Of a stretch of 64,000 bases of DNA, positions 46,660-60,082 are shown in pieces. This DNA comes from Xiphydria camelus (lineage: Eukaryota; Arthropoda; Insecta; Hymenoptera; Xiphydriidae). The stretch's first letter is position 1; every line of letters begins with the position of its first letter. The stretch is taken from assembly GCA_963678675.1 (NCBI GenBank), contig OY783197.1, forward strand, positions 19,693,444-19,757,443. Reading direction: 5' to 3'. The translations under genes were made by a program, and so were the position numbers. Under the pieces are notes generated by a model that saw only the letters and a list, made by a program, of their open reading frames with translations, was not told the DNA's origin and did not search any database.

Positions 46660-47190
46660 TCGAAATTTTACCCCTACTTTGATGCTTTTAATACCCTATT
46701 CGATCTACCATTGGCCTACTCAGTCTATAAGCTCCGATTTTTAACTTAAAGTTGGTGAAATGTTCACTAATGGACTATTTTAGGCTCGACATAATGTTTC
46801 GATACTATGAAAAATTGACCTACTGTAAGTCTAAACGAGTAGATCTAAAATTTCGACTCGAGTAAGTACAAGCCCGAATTGAAAAATGTTGTCTTACTTT
46901 GATGCTTTTAATGTTCCATTCGAACCAATATTGGCTTGCTCAGCCTGTAAGCATCTCTTTTGAATCTTGAGTTGGGTGAAATGGCCAATAGCGGACCATT
47001 TTTAGGCTCAGCGGTGGACTTGGGTTCCCGAGTCGAAATTTTAAATCTATTACTTCATCGAATCCCTACGTTTTGAGCATAAAAATGATCCGTTATTGGC
47101 CATTTCACCCAACTCAAAGTTCAAAAGAGAGACTTGCAGGCTGATAAGGCCAATGGTAGGCCAAATAAAGCATTAGAAGCATTAACATGG
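46660..47190. repeat. Three-copy repeat, two direct and one inverted
   Basis: CTACTTTGATGCTTTTAAT begins related units at about 46675 and 46896. The unit at about 47080-47190 is inverted (GGCCATTTCACCCAACTCAA against TTGAGTTGGGTGAAATGGCC). GAGTCGAAATTTTA marks several edges. Confidence 0.7.
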
Positions 47191-50100
47191 TGTCTAGCTA
47201 AGTATGAAAACAAAAAATTTCCTGACATTTCCAGGATTTCTAGTCTAAGGTAATGCATTTTCCTTGATCATTACGAGCATAGATCCAGTATGGAGTATAA
47301 CGTCAAATGAACAGATTAACGAATATCTGTATCACGGGTATGCCAATTGAAAAATAAGTATGAAAATAATTTATTGTAATTTTGCAAAATCACATTTTTA
47401 CTGATTAATAACTTTTCTTAAGATAAGAAAACATTTTCAAATATACGTTTGGTCATAGCACTTTTCAAATAGTAACATAGCTTCCATCGGTAATCAATAT
47501 TCTTACTATGAGTAAAAAGAGAGAACTGATTCGAGGGAAACTCCCACTCGAAAAATTTCCAGTCTGGGTATTTTCGAAAAATTCCAGAAAATTAAAAAAT
47601 CCTTGACAATTCCAGATTTTTCAGAATTCCCCGACTGCTGGATACCGTGACCAAAGTAGGACTAAATTGTTCAACTCGAGAAAATCGAAGCTCCGCTTAC
47701 ATCTCCGTGCTTACTTACTTCCATTATTTACTAAGTAGTGTATGTACCTACTAGGCGCGCAACGCGAAGGCGATCGCGTCTAAACATCGTGCCAAGGACT
47801 GTTTTTCAAAGAATTTCTTTATGGCGCGCGAGAAGTCGAATCTCCATGCGTTGAATGGCTTGAATGGACCTCGGCTACCGTCGCTACCGTCTGTACAGTC
47901 TGTCCTGTATCGTCGACTCGTGCCGCCTTTGTGAGAAGCCTCTCGGATGTGTATATAGATATGCGAAAGTTAAAAATACATCCTCTAGTGCGCTTGAATA
48001 CATTATGGACGAGATAAACGGCGTCTGGGCGGATTTCGGGAGTTTTTGGACTCGTTTTAAGGAGAAATAAAGTGACTGGCGCTGGCGATCGCAACTCTCT
48101 AGTGCTCCCGGCGTTTACCGTGGCACGCGTCTGCATGATAATGTATTTGCGTTCGCAAATGAGCATTACACGTGCATGGGATGAATTTTGATCGTTCCGA
48201 GTAAACGTGTTTTCGGATAAATCTGAGTCAATGTTTGTTCGAGCCAAATATGAATATGGATTTGACTGAAATAATTCTCGATAATATCTACTTATTTAAA
48301 TCGAATCGACGTGCGTTCACGTCGAATCGATATTCACCAACTCGCGATTATAAAATATATTTATACTCGAACCGAGAAAATCATTTTCTCGGTATGCAAA
48401 TACTTTTTGGGGAAATTTTGTGAGCAGCAACAAAATGTTACTGTTCAGCTTCGAAATTACGTTTTACGGAGGCTCTTGGTAAATGCTAACAATAATAAGA
48501 AATCCATTCTAGATTATTTATATTTTGTCTAAGATCGCACGAGAACTGGCAAGGTTGGAGGAGTGAAATGACCAAGGTAGAAGAAGCGGAAGCAAAAGCT
48601 GCTAACTCCAAATGCCAAGTTAACAGCGGCAACGTGGCGAACTTTCGTGCAGAGTCGCAATAAACAAAATTCGAGAGCTCCAACTTCGCTCTCTCTTATT
48701 ATTCAGCGATATCACGCGGTGTTTGAACTGGAGCAAGGATTCACCCACCCGAAAATTACTCAAGATTTGTTAATTATTCATGGAGTTAAGGATAACGATT
48801 GAATTCGTTCAAAAAATACAGTAAATAGCGTTTGCGAATACCGCGATGCGTCTTTTCGCATTTTTTTATCATGCGCACGAAAAATTTGGTAACTCAGCAT
48901 ACGGCGGACGCTATCGCTGTTTATTTTCACGCCTGAGCGAAAGCGTGGCGCTGCCGTTGCCGCAGCCACCGCTATTGGTAATCCAATCCTGGCATTTGCA
49001 ATGGCAATTGGTAGTCCTATTGGGGATCCCCGCGCATTGGTAATCTTTCTGGGACGCTCGGAAAAGAAAAAAAAACAGAGTCGAGAGGAGTACACGCGAC
49101 CAAACGAACGACTCTCTCGAGCCCTGAGAAACGGAGGATTCTCCCTGAAAGATTAATCGGCAACTGCGCGACGGACGAATCGTTCAAGCGAGAATTCGAA
49201 TGGTCGAAATGTTCGAGCAGGATATATTTTATAAGTATACGTGTGTACAGAGTGAAAGGTCGAAACGTTTACGGTACTTCGTCAAGTATATGTAGGTATA
49301 TGTAGGTATATGAGGTCTCCTTGATGTACATGGAGTTCTACATGGTTAAATAATATACGAATGGAGAACTGCTGCAATTATTAATCCACAGTCGAACAGT
49401 TCCAATTTTAACTCTCCGTTATTAGTGTGCTGGTGCTGACAGACCCCAGCAAATTAGACAAAATAAATGAGTGCTAAAAATAAAAAAAATGGATACGCCT
49501 TAGTTAAGAACTGTTTTATAATGGTAATAGTATGGTGTGTGGTAATGTAACTATTTTTCACCTAACGGAGGGTTAAATATGTCATATACCACGGAGAGAG
49601 CGGCACGATCAATTTAACTGTACACGTAGTGAAAAAAAGGTACACATAAAGGATTTTAGCTGTTTTTACAGCGCGACAGAATATTTTTTCCTTCGAAGAC
49701 ATTAAATCGTAACGGTTTACATTACAATTTATTACAGTTTCGAAGGAAAAATTGTTTTTCGGCGTAGCAGGAATACCCGAAGAATCTTATGCGCATCTCA
49801 TTTATCGTAAAAACAGTAAAGTTTACAATATCGAACTTTCCGCGCGTAGTCCGTAAAATCTTTTCCCTCAAAATTACTCCAAGGATTTGTACTAAAATTG
49901 TACAATCTTCCAACCGCAATGGGACGTATAAATGCGAATCCCAAAGACGAAGCCTGCGCCACGTACGCAAGCATCATACATCGCCCGGCAAAAGGATCCC
50001 CGGCAAAACCATCGTGGACGATAAATTACCGTTTTGTCAACTTTCTGAATTACGTCGGGCATGGTGTGGGCTCTCGCGTGCGCGGTGGTCACAGCATACC

Positions 50101-51040
50101 CATCACCGTACCCGTGGACGAGGAACGGTGCGCGCAGGGAGTCACGCACTTCCTACCCCAACGTCGTCGACGCTGCAGCGTAGGTCACACTGGCGGTGAA
50201 ATTTCTCCGCGTCACGTTCGAGCGCTATGCGCGAAGCGAGTACGTACAGTCGATCTCAAATGCGAGTGCGGCTAGCCGCAGAGAAAGTACGACGACGCGC
50301 GCACACGCGTGGGATGTACCGCGGCAGTGGTTACACTCGCGCACTGCACTGGCTTCGCTCGCCCGTAGATTTTCCGAAGGCACGACGAAACTGTCGGAGC
50401 GCACAGAACTCGCGCGCGGGAGACGGATCCACGCTGCGGTGCAGCGAATCGAAAAGAGCTCAGGACGTTTTTCCGGTGATTCGCGTTACGCGCAGTCAAT
50501 GGATTCGATGACGATTACCGCACGTTGGTTTCTTTATCGAGACATCGTAAAGCAGGACAACGGATTCAGCTGTCGGTCGTTTAAGCGGGCGAAATTATAC
50601 AGTCAACGCGGTGCAGCTCTATTTCTCTCCATTTGATATACTTCTCATCGAAGGATGTCGATCGCCGTTCAAGGGTCGACGACTGTGCTCGTTAAGACTA
50701 TTGCTGCAAGAGGATTTTCGAATTCGTTCGAGTTTACTCAAGCCGAATTCGGCTCGCTTCGAGGCGCGGGTCGATTATGTAAGCTTCGGAGTAGAGAGGA
50801 GAACATTTTGGAAAAGTGAAGTATTTGCATGCGATACGTAACGCGGTAACGAGAGAAAGGGCGGTAGATTGGTCGAGAAACGTGAGCGAGAATGTCGAAA
50901 GGTTGAGAGTTTTTCTTTCGTGGTAAAAAAGGAGAGCGAGAGAGTAACGTGTGAGCATGGTTACGTGATACATATCGAGTAGAAAAAGAAATTAACAAGT
51001 CTGTTATTTATTTGCCGAAAATAAACTCTTTTCTCGATCA

Positions 51041-51191
51041 CACTCAGAAAAATAATTTGGTCAATCAAACCAAAACTCTGGGGATGATGATTTGACCGTT
51101 TAGTCAAAAATGGATCTTCCGTCTGTCTGGCTAATCTGACCAATTTTTGATTAAATGTGTTTTGTCATTTTAATTAAATTATTTTTCTCAG
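51041..51191 (+). mobile_element. MITE-A, copy 4 (internally deleted)
   Basis: CACTCAGAAAAATAATTTGG...AATTATTTTTCTCAG. It lacks the TTAGAATAACT subrepeat array present in copies 1 and 2. Confidence 0.8.
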
Positions 51192-52179
51192 CGCAGAAGG
51201 AAAAATCACACGAAACAATTCTTCAAGGCAAATATGCCAGGAATTCGAAAGAGGAAAGCTTCGCAATCATTTCCCCACGGCAATTAAGTCCCGCGACAAA
51301 TTTCCTCTTTCCCAGTAGAAATTACACGATCGACCCCGACCGAGCGCACAAGTACAAATTTCGCGGCACACCGCGCGATCGATGCAACCCTCCTCCCCCT
51401 CACCCCACCTTCACTGGAGAGCACGACCCGGGAAAACCGCGCGTGCGAAATTTCGCGCACGTGTCCGCGCGACTATTCGCACGCGTCCGTCGTTCCCCGT
51501 GAATCGCACGTACGGCAAAGTTGTACGCGAGTGCGGCGCGGTCCACTCGCGCCTTCGCCCCTTCGCGCGAATCACCGCTGAAACTTTTGCCCTTCGCGTC
51601 GCGCCAAACGACGATGTCGCACGGACGTGCATCGAAGTGTCACGGCACAGGGGGGGCGCGCGCGTGCACACGACTCGCCTCGCGCGGAGAAGGCAAGCAG
51701 GAGAAACGCCGTAGAGCGGGCAGCACACAGCCACGTCGGACGTTTGCACCGCGCGAGCCCGGATGCTACTGGTGTCGCCGTCCGCGTGTGGCGAGAGCGT
51801 GCACAACCGCTGCCAGTGCACGCGCGCGAATCGCTTCGCGCGCTCGAGTCATCGCTATTATAATATTAGACCAGCCGACGGCTATTTTCACTCAACTTAT
51901 GAAAATACCCCGTTACATCGATGTCGCCGAAATACCCCGCGCGCGCATTGTCACCGACTACGGTCCGCGCTGCTGTTTTACCGTCTTGTTCGTTAGTGAC
52001 TTAATCCCCTAGACGTAGGAGAGACCCGCGCGTAGACTGGTAATCCTCGACGAGACCGGTCGCAGACGTTGCTTGCTTTATAGCCGGTATACCTTGGGTG
52101 AAACGGGTCGCTACCGGAAGATTCGAACGATTATCGTTATCAATGTGTCCCGACCATTCTGTTTTATAGCTTCTTTTAA

Positions 52180-54091
52180 CCCTCAGTGGTCACACGGTCG
52201 TATAGTTTTGCGACGGTCACACACAGGTTAAATGGAGCCAACTGATCTTTAAGTACCTAATAGCCACATGAACAATATCCGTTTAATTTAGACCGATAAA
52301 TTCTGGGATATACTTTGAATATGATGAAATGAAATGATGACGTGTTCAAAAACGATAACGATTATGTAGATGCATGAAAAATGAGCTACTTCACTAAGTG
52401 TTATTCTTATAAGATGTGTTATTTTCAAGTAATAACTAGTTCTACAGCGCACATTTCAAAAACGATGTATTTCGAAGTCCGAAGAAGGTTCGTACACAGA
52501 GAAAAATCTGGTTAAAAAACCTATTATTCATCCTGAAATCATGGTCGATTTTAGCGCCAACCACGATTCCATAATTTTTCTAAACAATAAAATTTAGGTT
52601 ATAGTAACAAGAGATTACGATTCTTGCAATCAGATCTACCTGCAGTATCGTCGATAGATGTCCCCAATCTTTTTTTATATACCGTAGAACGGGGTAGATA
52701 GAATCTTAAGAGTCAATAGAAACAAAAACTCGGAACGTAATTCAATAAATCCTCTAGAGAGCATCAATTTAAATTTGGCGGTCTTCGGTAAACGAGATGT
52801 TCCTCATTGATAGGTTCGTAATACATGACCAGCGACATTTTGCGGTTTAGGTTGTCAATGCTGCTGTAATATGGCCAATATCCACCAGCTGGTAAAAGGC
52901 GACAAACTAAAGTAGCGCAAAACTTTATATTTTTTGGTGTGAAAAAGACAGGTAAGTTGATTCATATTTGGCTGAGAAGTACCTTAGTATACCGTGTTAG
53001 CATAGTCACTCACCAAAGTTCTAAATTCTAAACAGGTTTTCGAGAGATAATTTTAAGAAAGTGGGAATGGAAAATAGTAAAAGAGAGGTTACCGAGTTTA
53101 AATATTTAGGCTACACTTTTAAGAGTAATGGTGGAAACAAGGGACATCTGGACGAGCTAGCTAGGAACGGACATTTTTAGTGAAATTTTAGTGACTGGCG
53201 ACATTTTTAGTGACCTGTAGTGACTGGTGTAATTTTTAGTTACCTTTTTAGTGACCTTTTAGTGACATTGGTGTAATTTTTAGTGATCTCTTAGTGATTT
53301 TCACTAAAATTTCACAAAAACCACTAAAAGGTCACTAAAAATGTCCCTTCCTAGCTAGCTCGTCCAGATGTCTCTTGTTTCCACCATTACTCTTAAAAGT
53401 GTAGCCTAAACATTTAAACTCGGTAACCTCTTCTATTATTTTCCATTCCCACCTTCTTTTCTTTATTCTTCCTCTTCCACCTTTCCATAAGGGACATAAG
53501 GATAAGGCTTTAAGGGACATTTCCAATGGAATGTCGACATTATGGGGTGAAAAGAAACAGCAAGTTTTTATTTTTCTGTTCTGTTAAAATGGTCGATTTT
53601 TGCAAAAGCGATATATGCATCGTCATCTATTACTATCGGCCGGACTTTTCCCTATTCTTAACTTCAAGAAAGCTTAAACGTTTTCTTGCACCGGAGTCGC
53701 AAACTACCAAAAGTGTTTCTACTGACCCCTTTCTACGATAATTGATATTATCACGCAGTAATATTATCGATCTACTTTTCTGGTTAACTTGACTATGGTA
53801 CATCGCTATCGCAAACTAAAATTTTAATGTTACCATAATCACGTGACAAAAGTCATTTTGACTGCATTCATGGTTCAATTGTAAATATGGTACTAGCAAC
53901 CAGGAAAATTAAACTTTGCGAATATAACTGATTTTACCACTCACTTTTCTTTCAGAATAGTAGGAGTTTTAAGAAGAAGCTATTTATTCCGAGATTTGAC
54001 GAAGGTCTAGTTATGATTGTAAAGAAAAAGAAGTTCAGTCAGCTTCAAAATTGAAGCCTGGGTCAAGTGAACCCGCGGTGATCACAAAGGG
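52180..54091. mobile_element. piggyBac-like element, copy 2, split by later insertions
   Basis: The left end CCCTCAGTGGTCACACGG follows TTAA (52176-52179). The right end GCGGTGATCACAAAGGG precedes TTGA, a decayed TTAA. The parts 52180-52470 and about 54020-54091 match copy 1 at 40737-41225. About 1.5 kb between them is foreign, including the reverse-transcriptase inverted repeat. Confidence 0.7.
53055..53535. mobile_element. Inverted LINE reverse-transcriptase fragments around a TAGTGAC core
   Basis: Arms of about 130 bp at 53055-53185 and 53330-53460 are closely similar and inverted. The minus strand of the right arm reads through KRRWEWK, EVTEFKCLGYTFKSNGG and HLDELARK. EFK-LGY-F--NGG wording is typical of the C-terminal part of non-LTR retrotransposon reverse transcriptases. 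The core 53186-53330 is dominated by TTTTTAGTGAC-like words, inverted near its right edge. No complete protein remains, and the clade is not assigned. Confidence 0.75.
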
Positions 54092-55424
54092 TTGAAGCGC
54101 TTTTAGATGAGGTTCTACATGCGTGTCTTCGTTAGTGATTCACTCCGGCGACTACCCCGTCCGTGTACAGGCCGTAAATTTCTACTCGACGTTGTCCTTC
54201 TTCGTAAGTTCTGCCGCGGGATCTTTCCCACGGTAGCGAGGCGCAGTAGGCGCGCAAAACTAAACCTCTCGCGCGTCGAATTCAATTTATCGGATGCGAT
54301 CGACGCTGATCGATTCTGAGGAAAAATCCTCGACAATCGATTCTACCGTTCGACGGAGATCTTCGATTAAGCGATTCCAAATATCTTCTCCGAACGAAGA
54401 CTCCCTCCATCGCGCGATAAAACCGCGAGCGTTGATCGAAACCAGCGACGGCACCGCGTCGAACCGAACGACCATGGTTTTCTTTCAGAGCTGTTTGTTT
54501 CTTTAGAATCGTAAATAGCCGCGCGCGCGCACACGGTGAGTAAACGTCAGGGATGGTGTTGTCGAAGGGTGGCGCGAGCGAAACTCGGGTTTGCGCGAGG
54601 GAGTTTACATTGGGGAGGTTTATAGTTTCTCCCCACGGAGAAAAGAGAGGAGAAGGGGGCGTTAGTGACGGGGGCGAAGGGGTCGGGACACGATGCTAAT
54701 TATGGCGAACCGACGAGTCTTGCGGGTCGCGCGCGCGTCCAAGGTTGGACGGCGAGGAAAAAAAATGAACGGACGAAAGTTAACGGCGTTTATATATATG
54801 TAGGCACGACTCGAGCTGAAGGCTAATAATTGCCGTTGGAATCTTATCGGTCTTTCGGCGATCATCTCTGGTTATCTGGTTTTGAATAGGCATTTGTTGC
54901 GGATGTTGAAAAGGGAGAAGAGAAAGCCGAAGAGATATTATGTCAGGAAAACGCGAAATACTTTTACGAATTGTCTGTAGATAAGAAACGAGTGGTGCAA
55001 TTAGTTATAAACGCGCAGTTTCGAGACGCGAACCTGAAACCAAGTTTGCCGAGTTAATTCTCCAGCGGCGAGTAGTAGCATAACCGGAATATACCCAGAC
55101 GCGGACATTCCAGCTCGATAACTAATATTTTCTTAAGATCCTACCAAAGCAAGTCGCGACGACCGGTTACGTATTAATTCTCGGTGAAATGTGCAAAGCG
55201 TCTCGTTGTCCCCGGATCAACGTTTCGCAATTATTGCGTATTCAGACTTTCCGGCGTCGGGTTTTTAATACAACGTCCAGAAGAGAATTTCGACGTCGAG
55301 ATAAATATAGGTAGAATCTATCGCGAATCGCGTGGCATTTGCCGAGGAACCGGTATCTCGTGAATTCACGAACGAGGAAAAGGCGGAATGTCACCGATTC
55401 GACTTCGACGGCGCCACGAGAATG

Positions 55425-55665
55425 CACTGATAAAGATAACTTAGTTAAAACAACAAAACGCATCTGGTTAAATGATTTTAATTATTCTAACCAAAATACT
55501 GGTAAGTTGAATGAAATCTTTAGTTATTCCAATTACATATCTAGTTATTCTAATCAGAAAATGGTCAGGTTGATCAAACAGTTGAAGGACCCATATTTTA
55601 CCGAATGGTTTGGTTATGGTCTCCAGAATTTGGGCTAAATTGATCATGTTAGTTTTCTCAGAGTG
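55425..55665 (-). mobile_element. MITE-A, copy 5
   Basis: CACTGATAAAGATAACTTAG...TTAGTTTTCTCAGAGTG, same orientation as copy 3, with TATCTAGTTATTCTAAT subrepeats. Confidence 0.85.
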
Positions 55666-55671
55666 ACTATA

Positions 55672-55865
55672 CACTGTAAGAAAAATATGTATTAAATTTA
55701 ATACAGCTTTTATCCAAAACATGATTATGAAAATTAATATGCTCCGTTATGAAATTTATAAGGGCAATTTCATAGTAATTACGGAGTCTATTAATTTTCA
55801 CAATCACGTATCGGAAGAAAAGCTTATATAAAAGTACATTAAAATTACAAATTTTTTTTACAGTG
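55672..55865. mobile_element. MITE-J, copy 1
   Basis: CACTGTAAGAAAAATATGTA...ATTTTTTTTACAGTG, TA on both sides (55670-55671, 55866-55867). Internal ATTATGAAAATTAATATGCT mirrors its other half. Confidence 0.87.
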
Positions 55866-56434
55866 TACCAATGCCAATCGAATTTGCGCTTGTGAAAACA
55901 GGCCGAGCCGTTGTTAAGAAAAATAAACGAGCTCGCAACTCCTGCTCGCACCCCATGAAGTAATGACAGTCGTTGCAGTATGCACCGTGGATTACACAAT
56001 CTTCCGGGAAGGGCGAACGTTTTTTTACCAGGACGGCGCGTAACCTTGGTTTCCGGTTTCCCGTATAATGGTTCTCCGCGTTCGTCGCGCGAGAATAAAT
56101 GGTGTTCCCGTTGCACTTGTCGCGCGCAAACACCGTCGTCGTCGTCGCGCAACCGACCTGAAAACGTATCCAGAGCGTGTCGCGCGCATCTTGCGTTACC
56201 GAGACGATGATACGCCGAGAAATGTAGATACCGCGCATCGCGCGCTACGAGTTTTATAGCTTGGCTGCTGCAGCCTGTTGCTTATGGTCGGGCGACGAGA
56301 CGCGGTCTGTAATCAAATATAGTTGAATCTCTCGTGACGTCATTGCGCGAAGGCGCGATTTGCCTTCCGCGATGTCGCGGCGAGATGCTACCATATGAAG
56401 CCCCCCAGTGCAGTATAAATAGCTTTAATCAAAA

Positions 56435-56545
56435 GATGAAGAAGATGATAAAGAACATGATGAAGGAGATGATGAAGAAGACGGTGAAGAAGGTAACGAA
56501 GAAGATGATGAAGTTGATGAATAGAAGATGATAAAGAAGAAGAAA
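56435..56545 (+). repeat. GAA/GAT simple repeat
   Basis: About 110 bases are built of GAA, GAT and AAG triplets. One frame is Lys/Met-rich, another Asp/Glu-rich; both are artefacts of the repeat. Confidence 0.8.
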
Positions 56546-58329
56546 TTAATGGCATTATTGAACTTGTTCAGTTTAAATTTTTTTTTAAAAAGCCAGGATT
56601 ATTCTGAATTCATCAATTAGATTCTGAACTAACCTATACTGATGTCTTCTCGGTTTTTTCATTCTATTCAGCATTTTCAACTGATCAGTTGCAAAAGTTA
56701 TCGATAAGACTGTACGGATCGACGTGCGACCGCAACGCTGCGGCTACCAACGTCATTTTAAAGCGCCAGGGTCGCGTCGAAAACTGCACAGCAGGCTCGC
56801 ACCTCGCGAATTCGTTACGTCGACATTCGGAAGAATGCCAAACGGTTTGCGCGGCTAGTGCACGCTTGTAGTCCGCGCGTTATCGCGGATGCGATTAGTT
56901 ACATTATATAGCGGAGCCAAGGTGAACGAAGTAACGTCTAAGTAGTTCTAGAAACTCTTCGCGGGTGCGAAGGCTACTTAGGAACACGGGGTCGGGGGGT
57001 GCATTAGCAAAATTGGAGGATCTCCAACTTTACGGCGTCAGATCGGAGTTAAACTCGTAAAATAGTAGCTGCCGCGCGTTGAGAGCTGCCCGAAAGTTAT
57101 ATCACGGCAGCGCTACTCGGAAGGGAGAAAGAGAGAGAAAGATTGGAGGGGCAGTGAAGGGTGTTCTAATTGCCGTTGTACTGGTGGAAAAAGGGGTATG
57201 TTTGTTATCCGGTTGAAGTATCTGTTTTCTTGTTCGTTTTTCGATGATTTCCGGTTTTTGCACTATAAATGCTTCAATTCGTTACAATGCTTCATTTACA
57301 ATGTTAGGATGTTTATGAATTGAAACATATCATCTTTAAGCTGGCAAATTTAATGATTTTGTATTTCTTAAAGTTCCATGGTACCTATTCTAAGACGATT
57401 TTGAATCTTCATGTACTTTTTTTCATATGAAATAATAATTTTCCATACGTATAATAATATTTTTGCAAAAAATGAGCCTTTCCAGCGAATGTCCATCGCC
57501 GTGGTAACGCTTTAAATTCTTGTCGCTCGAAAATAAATACACGAGCCGCATTCGGCTGCGTTAATTACTACCACAATCACTCAGAACCCGCCGGAAAGAG
57601 CAGCACTAATCTCAATTTTTTTCTCAGATTCCAAAGGTCTCGCGGTAATAATCGGATTAATACGCTTCACGGAAACGATTATCGCGTTGAGTCAGACGAA
57701 ACGAGAATTCTTTTGCCGAGGAACTATTCAATAATTAGCGTTATACTCGTCGTACATTTATATCAAGATTCACTTGTAGCAGCGGAACTGTTTACGGTTT
57801 CCCCAACGAGAATTTTTTCCTTCGCGCGTTATATACCTCGTTCAATCCGAGTAATGCAATTCGCCCGTATCATCCAAAAGCTCGCCGTAGGTATTCGAGT
57901 ACAACATACACGAATGCGGGGGCTGCAGTTTCGCGAGTATGGAGTGCACACGTACATCTCGTATGCAGAGGAAAGGGACTTCCACGTTTAAGCAAAGTAA
58001 TATCCTAATGGCTGTCCACAAGACGTCGGAGAGGAGCGTAGGTATAATGAGTGGGTACTCCGCACGAAAATTAAATAGAGAAGAACTCTCTCGTCGTATA
58101 ATTTCGCCGTTGGACGCAACGAACCGTCGTGTTTTTCAAGTCGAGAGAAAATTGTGAAACGTACCCTGAAATTTTCCCGTTCTGATACGGAACTAACGCA
58201 TTTGAACGGAGTAATATTCTTGGTTAACAATTGCAATCGTAACAATATATGTCCTGCGTATTTTTCTCTGCGAGTAATTTCAAATTGCATCGCGTCAAAG
58301 AACAGAATAACGTAATAGGTACGCGCGCG

Positions 58330-58560
58330 AGTAAAGTGTATTTCTGGAAAGCTGGAAAACGATAATTAAAAATGCAGCTACATTATAATTAGGCTAGTAA
58401 GACAATCTCACTCGTACTCATTGCTTGGTATAAGTGCATCTCTCTGTCTTTCCGATGACGTTACAATCTTGTAGAGAAAAAACGCACTTCTTTTTCGTTT
58501 GTCATTGAATATGTATACGGATTACAAATTTGATTTAAAAATATGAATATGTTTTTTATA
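58330..58560 (+). repeat. Dispersed repeat R6, copy 5
   Basis: GGAAAACGATAATTAAAAAT, TGCATCTCTCTGTCTTTCC and GAATATGTATACGGATTACA continuous, giving the empty sites used for copies 1 and 2. Confidence 0.8.
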
Positions 58561-60082
58561 TTAAAACTGAATTGCGGTCAGCCGCGTAACCCATTTGATT
58601 TTCAGCGCTTTCGACGACGCGATCGTTTTAAAGGATTCTCTCCTTCGAGCGATCACCGCAGGGTAACTTTAACTCTGACAGATCGGCCAGGAAATCCGAT
58701 AGTAGAAGGATTAGAGATTAAAGGTGTTTGATTGCATTGTACGAAACCAGAGATACTTACGATTCTGCCACGGAGAGAAAGGACACGCTTTGTGTTAAAA
58801 TTTTATAATCAAATAAAGCCAGCAAGTGTTTTCTGCAGTCCTACTCGAGGAAAACGAAGGATTTCGATACAGATGTAAGATAACTGTCTCAAAAGCTGGA
58901 CGACTGAGCCCATAGGCAAAAAAATATAAAAATTCATGCAGTAGATTTTACTCAGAGCTCTTACTAGTGACACTTCCTGTAAAAATCCTTAATTTATTAA
59001 AGATATTTTTTTACTAGTCGTTCCTTTTTATCCCATTTAATAATTTGAATTATACTCAAATAAGTTTGATTACTGGAGCGTGTCCTGCTATTTGGACAGA
59101 GTTACCTTATTTTTCAATCTTCTCCATTTTTATTTTTCAAAAACGCTTTCTCGTGCAAGACAGAAAGCGCGAAAAAGACAGGAGGCTCGAGCAGAACAAC
59201 GGCAGCGCGAGATTGAGAGAGAGCGGAGATTTAAGCTCATCCCCCCTAAATCTTCCCGACTTTTCCAGCGACGCATTCTCCCGCGCGGCAGTTGAATTCG
59301 TAAAAATCAGTGATATTCGATTGTTTAGCAGCGTTTGGAAACTTTCGAAAGGGTGGATCCGCCGTTGAAACGGAATCGCGTCGAGAGTTGCCCTTGCAGT
59401 CGTGGAGGGAAGGTAGGGAGGAAAGTCCAGACAGCAGGAAAGAAACTCACCGAAAGAGGAGAAACGACTTTGATTAATTAAAATTACACGACACTTTCAA
59501 CGGCGTTTCCCCGACATAAATAAAGATTAGAACTCGCCGTCCAGGGTTGAGAAATTCGCTTGTAATTTATTCGCAGATCAATTAAGACGGGGCAAATTAA
59601 AGCGAGAGGAAAGTTCCTCGCGCGGTTTTACGCAAAAATGCGGGAATCTTTGGAAAAAGAACCCGCGCCGGGAAGGAGGTATTTATTTAAGCACGGCTCG
59701 GCGTTTAAATTTAAGAGCCGCGCCGTGATGAAGGTTTCGGCGGAGAGGGGAGAGCCAAGCACCGTCGCAGCTTGCTGCAGTTGCACACGCCGCAGTCGCG
59801 CTCGTCCCTTTGCCATTTTGTTCATTAATTTTGTTTTTACGACGTGGAAGCTTTTACCGCGATGAGGGATATTGGCCAACCCTCCTTCCGCAATAACGTG
59901 TCTGGCTTGCGCGCGAAAGTTACCACGTAAACCGGCTGTCAGTCGTTGACAACCTCAGAAAACGAAAGAAATGTAGTGCCACCGTTGGCGGGGTCGTTCG
60001 CCGTCCACGCGGGCGGGAAAAGTGGCGAATTATTGCACGATGAATCGTATGGGTCGTGTGGTGAAAAAAATTTGAAGCTGTA

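Noticed and set aside
51521..52012. 163-codon plus-strand frame
   Set aside because: Arg/Ala-rich composition reflects CpG density; several equally long frames overlap in other registers.
55667..56152. 161-codon minus-strand frame
   Set aside because: Half of it is MITE-J sequence; not a gene.
56334..56531. Lys/Met-rich 65-codon frame
   Set aside because: Product of a GAA/GAT simple repeat; another frame of the same DNA is Asp/Glu-rich.
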